DNA of 64,000 bases, taken from assembly GCF_003589595.1 (NCBI RefSeq), contig NW_020653726.1, forward strand, positions 12,763,807 to 12,827,806, written 5' to 3'. The notes beneath the pieces were generated by a model, which was not told the DNA's origin, did not search any database, and worked only from the letters and a program-made list of their open reading frames with translations. Of this stretch, positions 23,201 to 32,000 are shown piece by piece (position 1 is the first letter of the stretch; every line of letters starts with the position of its first letter). This DNA is from Hyposmocoma kahamanoa. Its lineage: Eukaryota; Arthropoda; Insecta; Lepidoptera; Cosmopterigidae. Both the position numbers and the translations under genes were made by a program.

Positions 23201-24232
23201 GTAGAGTAAAACAAATGCAAAAGTTTCAAGTAAAAAAAAGAAAAATAGAAGCAACGGTAAATATAAAGGTTACTTAATGATTTTGCGAGCTATGTCCGTC
23301 ACTTTAGTTCTCTGACGAATGACTTCATTCAGAATTCGGATAATGACTAGTACTGCATGTAAAATAACTAGTGCTGCGAATAATTGATTACCTATGTAGA
23401 GTAAAACAAATGCAAACGTTCCAAGTATAATTGCAATAATAATAACGCACACTCTCAACATAACCCCGCACTACACACACATACACAACCACAAATTACA
23501 CCCAAATTCACGAGAGAAATGTAAAAATGTAGGCTATACAAAATCTCTCCCGGCTCGGGAATCGAACTTGGGACCTTTGCGTGGCAGTCATGGTAACCGT
23601 TCGGCTACGTAGGCAGTTTTCGTACATTCCTACCTAATGAAATATAGAGGTAATGGTAAATATAAAGGTTACTCTAGAAAAAAATATGAAGAAATGATTA
23701 AAAATTATGGAATACAAAATCGATTTTCACTAGATTCTACGGAAACAATCGACATTCTAACTTTGATCATTAATGTGCTAAATGATGAAATAGTAGAGTT
23801 AGTTTTTTTTAAATAAAATTTTAATAGCTAGCCTGTATCCCACTGCTAGGCCTCCTCTCACAATGGAACCACGTGGGCCCAATGTGGATTGGGAACTTCG
23901 CACACATCATTAAATTATTTTGCATATGTTTCCTCACGATGTTTTCCTTCACCGAAAAGTTCATGGTAAATTTCAATTTCAATTTCGCACATAAATTCCA
24001 AAAATCACAAAGGTGCCCGCATTTAAACTCATAACCCTCTGCTTGGAGGAGATAGATCAAATCACACTACCACTCTACCACGGTTTGCCTCAATACAAGA
24101 CGATTTTTTGCAGGTGAAATCCAAGAGCGGGGAGTGGTACTACCTTTCTCACCGGTAGTCTACAAATCACTTCTCTCCAGGCTTAGGGCCGAAGGAATTA
24201 CTGCCAAGGAGAGCACCAAGCCTCTCAACTAA
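7144..24232 (+). CDS. AASS: Alpha-aminoadipic semialdehyde synthase (LKR/SDH), 19 visible exons
   Basis: This is the bifunctional first enzyme of lysine breakdown through saccharopine. The N-terminal half, lysine-ketoglutarate reductase, condenses lysine with 2-oxoglutarate; the C-terminal half, saccharopine dehydrogenase, splits saccharopine to glutamate and aminoadipate semialdehyde. Animal forms act in the mitochondrial matrix. The 19 exons total 2721 bases, exactly 907 codons including TAA at 24230-24232, with every junction in frame and GT/AG bounded. The product, 906 residues, is close to the roughly 920-930 of the animal family, so only a short first exon with the start and targeting peptide is missing. 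It starts here at codon-phase 0 after an AG at 7142-7143. A polyadenylation signal AATAAA lies at 24238-24243. Introns hold many mobile elements. The family call is very secure. Confidence 0.96.
9240..9390 (-). repeat. Degenerate tRNA-like SINE fragment
   Basis: In intron 7 of AASS. Read on the minus strand it has a tRNA-like AGTTGGCAAGAGCAGTGGCC followed by GAAGGAATTTTTGTTTGCG. The second string resembles pieces near 17695, 58785 and 60380. It is weakly preserved and the family is uncertain. Confidence 0.35.
10500..10745 (+). repeat. Dispersed repeat (AACCG...AAATAGATGTAA), copy 2
   Basis: In AASS intron 9. It shares with 2756-3010 the blocks GGAG(A)TTCTCAAT, CGATTTCGATGATTCTTTTT, TTCCACCTCT and AAAACTTGGCAAATAGATGT. 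It is diverged and carries no coding frame. Confidence 0.6.
11780..24232 (+). CDS. AASS: SDH half of AASS: exons 11-19
   Basis: Exons: 11780-11904, 15222-15456, 17022-17158, 17240-17352, 18745-18913, 21162-21256, 22012-22213, 22633-22809, 24114-24232. The half opens with [20 protein letters not shown], the Rossmann GxGxxxxP loop of saccharopine dehydrogenase, at about residue 465 of the visible protein. [17 protein letters not shown] and HMVTASYVS follow, then [16 protein letters not shown] and [13 protein letters not shown], all hallmark segments. The C-terminal part holds [15 protein letters not shown] and [20 protein letters not shown]. Introns are large: intron 11 is 3.3 kb and intron 15 is 2.2 kb, both filled with transposon remnants; intron 13 is only 81 bp. 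Confidence 0.95.
12689..12819. mobile_element. 131-bp element with perfect 35-bp inverted repeats
   Basis: In AASS intron 11. Positions 12689-12723 and 12785-12819 are perfect reverse complements (ATTATCACTAGTAACAGGTT and onward). The 61-bp centre, read on the minus strand, holds GTGACCATGGAGCGTGCAAC then CGTTCCGAAATATCGGG. This core resembles that of the different element 75 bp downstream. The perfect arms indicate a young or constrained fold-back element. Confidence 0.8.
12891..13129 (+). repeat. 240-bp dispersed repeat, copy 2 (CGAAACGTCGG type)
   Basis: In AASS intron 11. It is nearly identical to 1101-1343, with a few substitutions and small length changes. It contains GTGACCATGGGACCTG and GGCCCGAAACGTCGG. 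The high identity implies recent mobility of the family. Confidence 0.75.
14315..14710 (+). pseudogene. 3' end of a mariner transposase, frameshifted, with 3' TIR
   Basis: In AASS intron 11. The frame begins near [13 protein letters not shown], which carries the second catalytic aspartate of mariner transposases. After about 35 residues the frame shifts, and the conserved [11 protein letters not shown] continues in another frame, ending at a stop near 14643. The right end, read in reverse, starts GAGCGCACTAGGTATAAGTT and matches the left TIR of the mariner at 63337. The 5' two thirds are missing, so it is dead. Confidence 0.85.
15750..16180. repeat. Degenerate tandem units of about 95 bp inside the Harbinger-like element
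   Basis: Repeated blocks CTCGAAA(A)CC, TGCCATTATT(C/T)GA, CCATCTTGGATTTA and ATTCGTAATGAGCA recur in the same order. TCGAAA blocks fall near 15757, 15852, 15946 and 16155. Copies are diverged. The array is not known to be part of Harbinger elements and may have been captured. Confidence 0.6.
16446..16631 (-). CDS. MADF-domain exon of the Harbinger-like element
   Basis: A 61-residue frame reading inward from the right TIR, starting [20 protein letters not shown]. The pattern of hydrophobic positions, IWD, an SxSYSNR stretch and KKAWENL matches the first two thirds of a MADF (Myb/SANT-like) domain. PIF/Harbinger elements commonly carry such a DNA-binding protein next to the transposase. The frame ends at a stop just after a possible donor (GAGTAATT), so it may be a first exon whose partners were lost. 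It is probably not expressed as a whole protein today. Confidence 0.6.
   Translation of the reverse strand: MNENRVEEFIENAEHHLAIWDISSASYSNRLEKKAWENLCLKFIDNFETKTTNEKNIAGCE
16799..16985 (+). repeat. Right part of a CTTTAAATCGC-family repeat split by the Harbinger-like insertion
   Basis: It starts AATCGCCACGGTCTGATCGA and continues through CACCCTGAGACATAAGTT, CGGCAGAAATAG and TACTTCCCTAGATAAACTC. Its left piece, ATGACACTCTAGCTTTAA, lies just before 15531. Removing the 1265-bp insert and one TAA restores the family's usual sequence. Confidence 0.75.
17393..17570 (+). repeat. Degenerate tRNA-derived SINE (family C)
   Basis: In AASS intron 14. It holds AGTGGCTCAACGGGATACTG (A-box-like) and GGCTTCGATTCCCGGTAGAA (B-box-like), then AACTTTTCTAAATGAATCTG. 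A related copy is at 27145-27260 with TCGATTCCCGGTCGGGTTAA. It is not a functional tRNA: the acceptor and anticodon arms do not pair. Confidence 0.5.
17766..18665. mobile_element. MITE with TGCATCG-rich subterminal repeats, hosting a nested insertion
   Basis: In AASS intron 14. The left end reads GAGCGATTACACACGGTGAC then TTTTAGCAGCAATG. The right end in reverse reads AAAGCGGTTACGTGTC, and sub-terminal blocks in reverse read GCAGCGATGCAAACG. Between lie repeated (T)TTGCATCG units. A 495-bp hAT-like element sits inside at 18105-18599. Related pieces occur at 26590-26665 and 41090-41232. No coding frame is present. Confidence 0.6.
18105..18599. mobile_element. hAT-like MITE (CATCGAGTATATAA termini), copy 1
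   Basis: Its ends are inverted copies of CATCGAGTATATAACCAGAA followed by ATAGAGACGAA. It is flanked by a perfect 8-bp duplication GTGTACCT (18097-18104 and 18600-18607). Internally it has GAAACAATTGACGGGTGTCG/TCAATTG inverted motifs. Copies 2 and 3 are at 38608-39009 (reversed) and 59341-59870. An 8-bp duplication with CA...TG ends fits hAT or P-type elements; no transposase is present. Confidence 0.85.
18978..19220 (+). repeat. Dispersed repeat shared with 25318-25570
   Basis: In AASS intron 15. Shared blocks include TTTTCAG(G/A), GATTGTA(T/C), AAATTAGTC, AACTTGTTT, TTGTTTCATG(A/T)AGTTCG, ACATGTG(A/G)CTTTATT and AAAGATGTAAAG. No frame is conserved. A further piece of the same repeat (GTAACTGTGTCCTAAAT) occurs near 21018 and 25583. 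Confidence 0.55.
19892..20400. mobile_element. 509-bp MITE with GGCTTAATCCCAGTTGTCAC termini
   Basis: In AASS intron 15. The left end GGCTTAATCCCAGTTGTCAC is matched by the right end read in reverse, GGCTTATTCCCAGTTGTCAC. The left interior repeats GGGCGACAAATGGGA and GGTGGTGACAAACGG motifs. An 80-residue open frame inside has no protein-like features and is ignored. Confidence 0.75.
20870..21010 (-). repeat. 3' fragment of a non-LTR retrotransposon (CCACTGCTGGG type)
   Basis: Contains CACCCACTGCTGGGTATAAG and TCCACCACGGTCCTGTTAGC, matching the CCACTGCTGGACACAGGCCT segment at 22880. Such strings are typical of tails of lepidopteran non-LTR elements. Confidence 0.5.
21435..21880. mobile_element. 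hAT MITE with CAGGGGTCGGCAACC terminus, 446 bp
   Basis: In AASS intron 16. The left end CAGGGGTCGGCAACCAGC and the right end in reverse CAGAGGTCGACAACC form the well-known hAT terminal repeat. Flanks AACTATAC (21427-21434) and GACTAGAC (21881-21888) agree at 6 of 8 bases, a decayed 8-bp target duplication. It includes GAGCCGCATGCGGCTCTTT near the left end and carries no transposase. Confidence 0.85.
22255..22495 (+). repeat. Dispersed repeat, CTTTAAATCGC family
   Basis: In AASS intron 17. It holds GAACTTTAAATCGCAAAGAT, CGAACACAGTAATGCTCACA, GGCAGCAGAAATA and CTTCCCTAGACGAACTC. Order and spacing match 3715-3945. Confidence 0.75.
22857..23255 (-). pseudogene. 3' end of a non-LTR retrotransposon, decayed
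   Basis: In AASS intron 18. On the minus strand a short frame ends [20 protein letters not shown], which resembles the RT C-terminal KxFKWxWAGH segment also seen at 57850-58040. It is followed by a tail with CCACTGCTGGACACAGGCCT in plus orientation. It is broken by stops. Confidence 0.6.
23285..23618 (-). repeat. Second copy of the retrotransposon piece fused to SINE family A
   Basis: Positions about 23287-23445 repeat 23091-23255 in direct orientation (shared: ATTCGGATAA/ATTCGATTAA, AACTAGTGCTGCGAATAATT, GATTACCTATGTAGAGTAAA). From 23436 to 23618 a minus-strand SINE A follows, with its B box at CGGGAATCGAAC and head GGCAGTCATGGTAACCG. The retrotransposon-like piece and the SINE tail share sequence, which may explain the tandem arrangement. 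Confidence 0.55.
23830..24095 (-). repeat. tRNA-derived SINE (family B), reverse
   Basis: In AASS intron 18, ending about 20 bp before the last exon. On the minus strand it has the family-B head (CCGTGGTAGAGTGGTAGTGT) and the tail ending CAGTGGGATACAGGC. Related copies are at 35387-35660 and 51944-52245. Confidence 0.6.
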
Positions 24233-26024
24233 GTAACAATAAATATAAGCTTGTAGGACTATAGTCAAAGCGCTGTTACTACGACAGTAAAATAAACTTT
24301 GTACTGGCTTGGGCCGAAATTACTTATTATAATGTACTAATTATAAATTATATTTCTAATAAAAACTTAGTAAATTTATCCAATTGTTGTATTTTATAAG
24401 GTGATAAAATTTTGCTAAATGTATGAGAAAGCACACGTGATGGCATTGAATTTTGTTTTAATTAAAATATGAATACATAAAGTTTTGTTTTATTCATAAA
24501 CTTCGGTGCAAACCTCGACCTTTTTGTTGACACTGACAATAAACTGCAAAGGCCTTTAGATTTTCAAAAACTATAACAAACGCTTTCGATTTCAGCAAAG
24601 CAGCCGCCGAAAATGAAAATTTTGCTATCCAGTAATGTCATCTGGAAAAAAAAGGTCTGACATGCTTGTCATTCTTATATAATTTTTTTGCTAACCTAAA
24701 ATGTTTTATCAAATGACTTGATTTTGCTATTTTGAGTAATTTTTTACGATTATTTTTATAAAATTTATTTAGCTAAATCTCGATTGTGTCGTGACACGTC
24801 CGTCTTGCATTTAAGATTTTTTTAATGTGTGACAATTTAATAATGATGACTTTGCGTTAAAGTCGTATGAAATGGAAAACGACCCGAATAACACTGTAAG
24901 TACAGCTTCCACGGAAGGGTGTAATCCTAGGGACATGTGTTGGGCTCGAACGATGAACTCGCACAGTGCATTTTGATAGGTACGTGACGGACAAGTTGAC
25001 ATGCGATTTGTTTATATAGCATCGGTAATAATTTATCCGATGAGACGTCCGCGTACGTTCGTTAAATTTCCTAATAGCAAAGATATAATGAAGCATTTCA
25101 AAACTCAATCAATAATTTTTACTTCCTATTTTTGTCGAGAATACAAGACAACTTCAAAAAGCTAATTAGTAAGAAACATTGGCTATTTATGTTCAGATGC
25201 CATAACGAATCCTAATTCATTTTTATTTTGTCGAGAAACAAAATATTTGTTTGGCTTATCGTCAGAAACAACAATCACAACCTTGGTGTAATAAGGACAC
25301 ATATGCAAAATGACTACTTTTCAGATAGTTTACAGATTGTACAAACAAAATTAGTCGATAACTTGTTTATGCTTAAATAGGAGGTTGTAAAATTTCACGT
25401 ATTATACAATTTGTTTCATGTAGTTCGAATTATATTTATATGGTCACATGTGGCTTTATTATACCCCAAAGGTACGATATTTTGTTGACAGAAAGTCAAA
25501 GGGCTTCACTCCTAGAAAGATGTAAAGTAAAAGGTATGATCGACTTAGCAGTAGGTAACTGCATAGAACCCTATACAATGAGTAACTGTGTCCTAAATAT
25601 TCGCTAACTTTCATTAAGACTTCTTCAGCTTACATTGTATAAAAGTCACTATTTATAGTTACCATAACATTTTGCCTGATGCAGTTTAAAAGGAAGAAAA
25701 GCGAAACTCTTTGTTGCCACATACGCATTTTAGGTCTTTGACACAATGTGATAAAGAATATTTTGCTTCTCATCGCGTCTCTGCTTATTAGTATATTACC
25801 TACCTATCAATTTAATATCTATCTATCTAGACTAGAAGCTAAGTACAGGTTCGATTTCCAACCGACTGTACCTGAAAATGTATGGTAAACGTGAAATACT
25901 ATGTTAAGGTTGGTACCTACGTAAGTTCCCTTTTCAGAACCTGCTTGCAGTAGATTGCAGTTGGTAAGGAGTGAATGATATGAGGTGTGTTGGTTAGACG
26001 GCGGGTCGCGAGACTGGGCGGTGC
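24233..26024. other. Intergenic region between AASS and KLHL10
   Basis: After the AASS stop come AATAAA signals at 24238 and near 24289 and 24357. A dispersed repeat shared with AASS intron 15 lies at 25318-25570. No exon, tRNA or clear promoter element could be supported. The KLHL10 start lies in a locally GC-richer stretch from about 25990. Confidence 0.6.
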
Positions 26025-29000
26025 ATGTCGGTAGCAGCCATGCAGGCACTGCACCGGCTGCGCGAGTGCCGGCTTCTCTGCGACGCGATAGTGCGCGCGG
26101 ACGACGGCGCCGCATTCCCCGTGCACCGCGCCATACTCTCTGCCTGCAGCCCATACTTCCTGTTAGTATTCATCTTCTAATTTCTCAATTTCAAACTCAA
26201 ATAGAAATATTGTACATACCACTTCAAAAAACATTTCTGTGAGGAATTTTTTTAAGCCGAAGAAAGTCGCAAAGTTCTTCAAACACGAAATATCCATAAT
26301 TCCCTAAAGCCTAATTTACATCGCCGCGCAATGAAATGGAAGAGAGTTTTTGTAACCATAGCATAATGAATTTTATGTCAATTGTGTAACGTACAAACTA
26401 GACACCCTATAATTGAGCCTAAAGGCCACAGTGGTGACTGTATTGCCTAATGCCATATCGTTAGAAAAGTCGCAATAGAACAATTCATTATAGATGTAGA
26501 TAACAATCTTGAAATTTTAGTCTTAAATGTTTAAACACGGCTACTCTCAGCAGCGCGCGCTTCGCGAGCGTGTGACAAGGTTCGTCTACCTTTGCACACG
26601 TGACTGCATCGTTACTGCATCGCGTTTGCATCGCTGCTAAAATTCGCTGTGTATAACCGCTCTTCCTTATATGGTGAATTATGTAACGATTGAATACAGA
26701 TGTGATTGTCTAGGGCACTATTTACAACAACGTTGCACTCTCGCGAGCAGAGTGACGTCCTGATATCGGGCGTTCGCTCCGAGATCTTGCTGCTCCTGAT
26801 CGAGTACGCGTACCTGCGCCGGATCGACGTTACTGACGGCAACGTGCACGAACTGCTTATGACGGCCGACTACCTGGCCTTTCTCGGCGTGCTGCAGCTG
26901 TGCTGTGACCACCTTAGGGTTTCACTGAACCCTAAAAACTGTCTTGGTATCATGATGTTTGCTAGGTAAAACCAGATTTACTTTATTCTAACAATTTTGT
27001 GTACTACGTGGATTTACTTTCTACATCTAACTAAATTTCATTTATTTCACTCACGTAACAGTCCCGTGGTACTCCTACACTATCATCTATAGATGCGCTA
27101 AAGTTCGTTCATCTTATTTCAATCCGATTTTTTTTTGCAATACGTGGTTGAGTGGCTTGCACGCCGGTTTTCATAGATCGCTAACTCTGGCTCGATTCCC
27201 GGTCGGGTTAAACTAAAAAACTAACTTTTCTATATTGGCTTGGGTCTGGTTGTTTATGGTGCCGTCGTTGTTATGGTACTTACTTTGGGTCAAAGCAACG
27301 TATGTAATGTGGTCTAATATTTATTTATTTATTATTTAGAGCATAGTTTTCCAAAGTGGTACCTACCGCCCCCCCATTGGGCGCTGAAGAGTCCCAGGGG
27401 GGCAGTAGCAACCGGGAGACGTTGATGCTATCCAGGAGGTGCTACCGCATTTGAAAAAACTTGAATTGTCTATATAAACTGCACTACACATTATATACAT
27501 ATAATTATTTTTTTCTTGTAATATTTTGTGTAAGTTAATATAAAAAATACGTGTTTTCAATTATTTTTTGTGGTAGTGGGCGTTGAAATATTTTTTATCT
27601 TGCCTAAGTGGACGGTGAGCCGAAAACTTTGGGAACCTATGATTTAGAGTGTCACTGACTTCATTATGCTTGCCATTGGTTTAATCTGATTTCAGGCGTG
27701 TATTCTGTTATAAGCTAGAAGCCGACGCCCGAAGGTATTTACTGCGCTATTTCGTAACTGTGGCAACACAAAGTGATGAATTTCTCCATTTACCGCTCGA
27801 AGAGCTCAATTCTATTATTCTCGAAGACGAATTAAATGTAAAGAGCGAGGAAGTAGTTTGGGAGGCTGTATTACGTTGGGTGAATTACGACCCTGACAAT
27901 CGCTGGCAGCACACTGTCAAACTTATGGGCAGTATACGACTTGGTCTACTCGATACTCAGGTTAGCATTACTGTTCAGATCACATGAATTAAATTTTCGT
28001 TAAGTATGATAGTGCAAATTTTAATAATCAAATAAAATTGATTTATAAAACGCAACAGCCCATCGTATAAAAAAACTCGTAATCACCAATGAACATTTGA
28101 GTAAGCACAAAAATCAGAATTACTAGAAATAATTATATGAAAATTATGGTTATACCTTTCTTTATTAACTAAAGCGAAGTACACTCGTTTCGCTCGTGGT
28201 TCAAATTTAGTATCCTGGACGTAGCGAGGGTTTCAAGCCACGAGACGCAAAACAACTTTGCTGCCGAGCGAAACACAACTTTTCACCTCACTACAGCGAG
28301 GAAAACGGTAGATGAAAGAAAAACAGTTGAACTATAACAAATCAATTTTCATAAACAAAATTAGTTATCGTTGTCAATTTAATGTCAACAATAATAATAA
28401 TAAAATATACCAAAAAATATAAATATATTACATAAAAAAATGATGTACGACAAATCGCGTAGTTGAACATGTATTATGTTTTTTTTTTTCATCGAAAGAA
28501 AAAGTTAGATGCACCACATCGTCAAGTTCGAATTTCATAAACGCTTTTGCGCGCAAATTTCGAATAAGAAAGAAAGCCTGTCCTGTAAGCTTTACGTAAT
28601 TGCCCGATATTGCGTTTGAAGAGTACATAAAGGGATTTTGTCCAAAAACGGAGTTACGCGGTTTTGAAATTTAGCCGACGGTATACATCTTCGAAACTTA
28701 TTGTAAAGGAAAGGCGAATGCTAATACCATCATAATGCAAAACCACGCTCGTGGCTAGTTACAAACCTACCATCAGCTTTTAAATATATATGTAAAATTA
28801 TTTTATTTTATGCTTGACCTACCTATCTATTTACCTAAGATCGTTTATGTTAATATGTGCTGACGACTGTTTATTAAGTACTACTTAATGTAAATAATTG
28901 ATGTAACAATACCTATTTCGTTCTTTTTTCAAGTTTTTCTTGGAGAATGTAAAAGACCACCCTTACGTCACCGGCAATGAAGGCTCCCGTCCGATAATTA

Positions 29001-32000
29001 TCGAAACGCTAAAATTTCTTTACGACTTGGAAATGATTGCTCAGAGAGACGGTGAAGTCGCTACTCCAGAAATCGCTCGTCCGCGAGTTCCACACGAAGT
29101 AAGATCTAAAATTTTACTAAGTCGTCTAGACGAGGCTTGTTCGCTATATCATGTTTTCCTGTATTTAACAGGTCCTGTTTGCAATTGGAGGCTGGAGCGG
29201 TGGTTCTCCTACAGCATTCATTGAGACTTATGACACCAGGGCTGACCGTTGGATAAAGGTGAATTTCAGACTCTCGTTCCATGACTATCTATTTCAAACA
29301 TTTATACAAAAATAAATTAAGTTTCGACTACTCGTAGCTTGATCGTACTCGTGCTAACACAAATTCAATTTTATTTGTAATTAATATATTATTGTAAGTA
29401 TAGTGCCAAAATATTATATATTTAAGATAGGATTGCGGTATAGAGCTCAATTCATTTCTACAAGAATGGCGAATCCCACCGGTCTGAGAATACAAGCAGG
29501 ATGCGGTTGGACCTATCACACAGGCACCTATCACAGACCTATCACAAGTCCTAACGCAATTGCACACCGTTTTCTTCAAGTTCTTATCATTAGTGGATTT
29601 ACCTTTATACATATAACAGTTATTACAATTTTGTGTAAGCGAATCGCAATCAATGCCTGACACAGAATATTAAATCAGTCCTGTTCAAACGACCTTTGAA
29701 CATTCTACTCAGCAAAACGAACAACCCAAAACTAGGCTGCAAGAAAGTGCTTCAGCGGTGAGGTATTTAGATTTTAGAGCCAATTTTAGAATTAGGCTGT
29801 GTAAATGTACCTAAAAGTGTATAAATAACTATTAATTAATTATTAAAGCGAGTCTTTCAACAGCAGTCGAGTCATATCTCCTGCCAACGTTCTGTCACTG
29901 TGGCCAAAACACCTACCCTAGTACACCCTTTTTTTCTTACCCCGTCCGTCTATTGCCTTAGGTCTCACGGCGCAGATATCCTGTACTATTTATATATTTA
30001 TTTGTCACACTTATATGGATAGAGCTAGGGCCTTTAGGGTACTTAAGGTTGTAGACACACACTTAAGGGCAGTAGGGTTCTTCTTGCCCTTCTTATTAAG
30101 TTATTCCTATACAGTTTGTCGGCGACGTGCAGACATACACTACACTAGTCGCCAAACTGTACAAGTTCTTAAATTGATGTCTATGTACAGGTAGAGGAAG
30201 TTGACCCTGCAGGACCCCGAGCATATCACGGCACGGCGGTGCTGGGCTACTGCATTTACGTCATCGGTGGCTTTGATGGAATGGATTATTTTAATTCGTG
30301 TCGTTGTTTTGATGCCGTTAGCAAAACATGGCGCGAGGTTAGCTTGTAATATTTTTATTACATTCATTTTACCGATCATTCTCGAACTAATGTTCACTAC
30401 CTAGTTCCCGTGGCAATTTTTATTATTGAAATATTCAAGTCTGTTATTGTGTAATGATTAAATAATATTTCACGATACAGTACTCGAATACTTAAATAAC
30501 CTTAATAACGCAACATTCAATTGTTAATTTATTATAAACGCCCTGTTGTTGTTTCTAATTATTTCCAACTGTTCTAATTTTTTATTATAACATCAAGTGG
30601 CGGGACGAACAAGTCGTAAAATTGCAAAGATCTGAGGGGCACTACCGCTGCGCCCGTCACCCTGAGACATAAGTTGACAAGTCCCATGTGCCTGTAATTT
30701 CACCAGCACCCTTACCCTTCAAAACTGAAACACAGTAATGCAGCATTACTGCTTGGCGGCAGAAATAGATCCGGTGGCAGTACTACCCTGGACGAACTCT
30801 TTCACAAGGAGCTCTAGTGCTAGCAAAAGTATAAGTAAATTTGTCTTTCTCAAAATAAAGTTCGGCTTCTGTTCACTTTTTTCTCTGTTCAGTAGTTTTC
30901 ACGATTTATTTGTCCAGGTAGCACCAATGAACGCCCGTCGTTGCTATGTATCCGTAGCAGTACTAGGCGAGACGATTTACGCTATGGGTGGTTACGACGG
31001 TCACCATCGTCAGAACACCGCCGAGCGGTTTAACCATCGTACCAATCAGTGGTCGCTGGTTGCACCTATGAACGCACAAAGATCTGACGCAAGCGCCGCT
31101 GCACTTGATAGTACCTATACACGTTTCGTAACTGCTTTTATGTTCATTAAAATTATTTTAAGGTATACTATAATATATCAAATTAAGCCAGTACTAACTA
31201 AAAGATTAATGTATCGGTAGAAAGGTCAATAAACTGAGATACGTATAGTAAAACACATTTACAATATAAAACGTAATGCATGTCTATAGAAGGAGATTAA
31301 GAGCTACCGATGTCCGACCGTAGTTCTTCCGTAAAAATCCTATCTAAGGCTGCGTGTGGGAGGTAGCGAGGCGATATGCGAGGAAGAAATCCGCCAATAG
31401 GATTACTTGATGTTCCTAACCTCGCTTAGTGCAGTTCTGGTGGTAAAGGGCTAGCGGAACTAACAATTTCAATTTGTACATACAAAAAGCAACAAATGTG
31501 TGAGGAATGTGTGCAAGGTTCGCGAGCGAGCTGACCGTCACCTCCGCTAACCCCACCACACAGCACTCCACCCGCACACAGCTGAAAAGAGTCCGCTACT
31601 CATACTTGCACTGCAGCCTCAGCTACACACCGTTTTACAACTTTGCTACGCATCCTCGCACCACCTAGCTACCTCGCACATCTCTGGTGGAACCGAAGCC
31701 CAATAGTGCTTTTTCCACCGGCAAGGTAAAATGATGCGAGACGGGAATTGATATCTCGCCGGTCTATTTCCACCAAAAATTGTGATTAATAGCTTTTGCA
31801 CGCTCGCGATTGATATTAATAGCCTTCGCGAATTCACGCTGAAGTTGTGGATAGTAAAATAAAAATATTGAAAAATATCAATGGAATAAATTACTTGGTT
31901 GATACATTTAAAAAATTCAACTCTGCATTTATTTGCAGAAAAACCATCTTCTTTTAAATCTTAAATCATACTGCCCACTTTATCATAACTAACTTAATCA

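Noticed and set aside
25985..26242. Open frame MCWLDGGSRDWAVH overlapping KLHL10 exon 1
   Set aside because: It is a shifted frame of the GC-rich first exon; the BTB frame from 26025 is clearly the real one.
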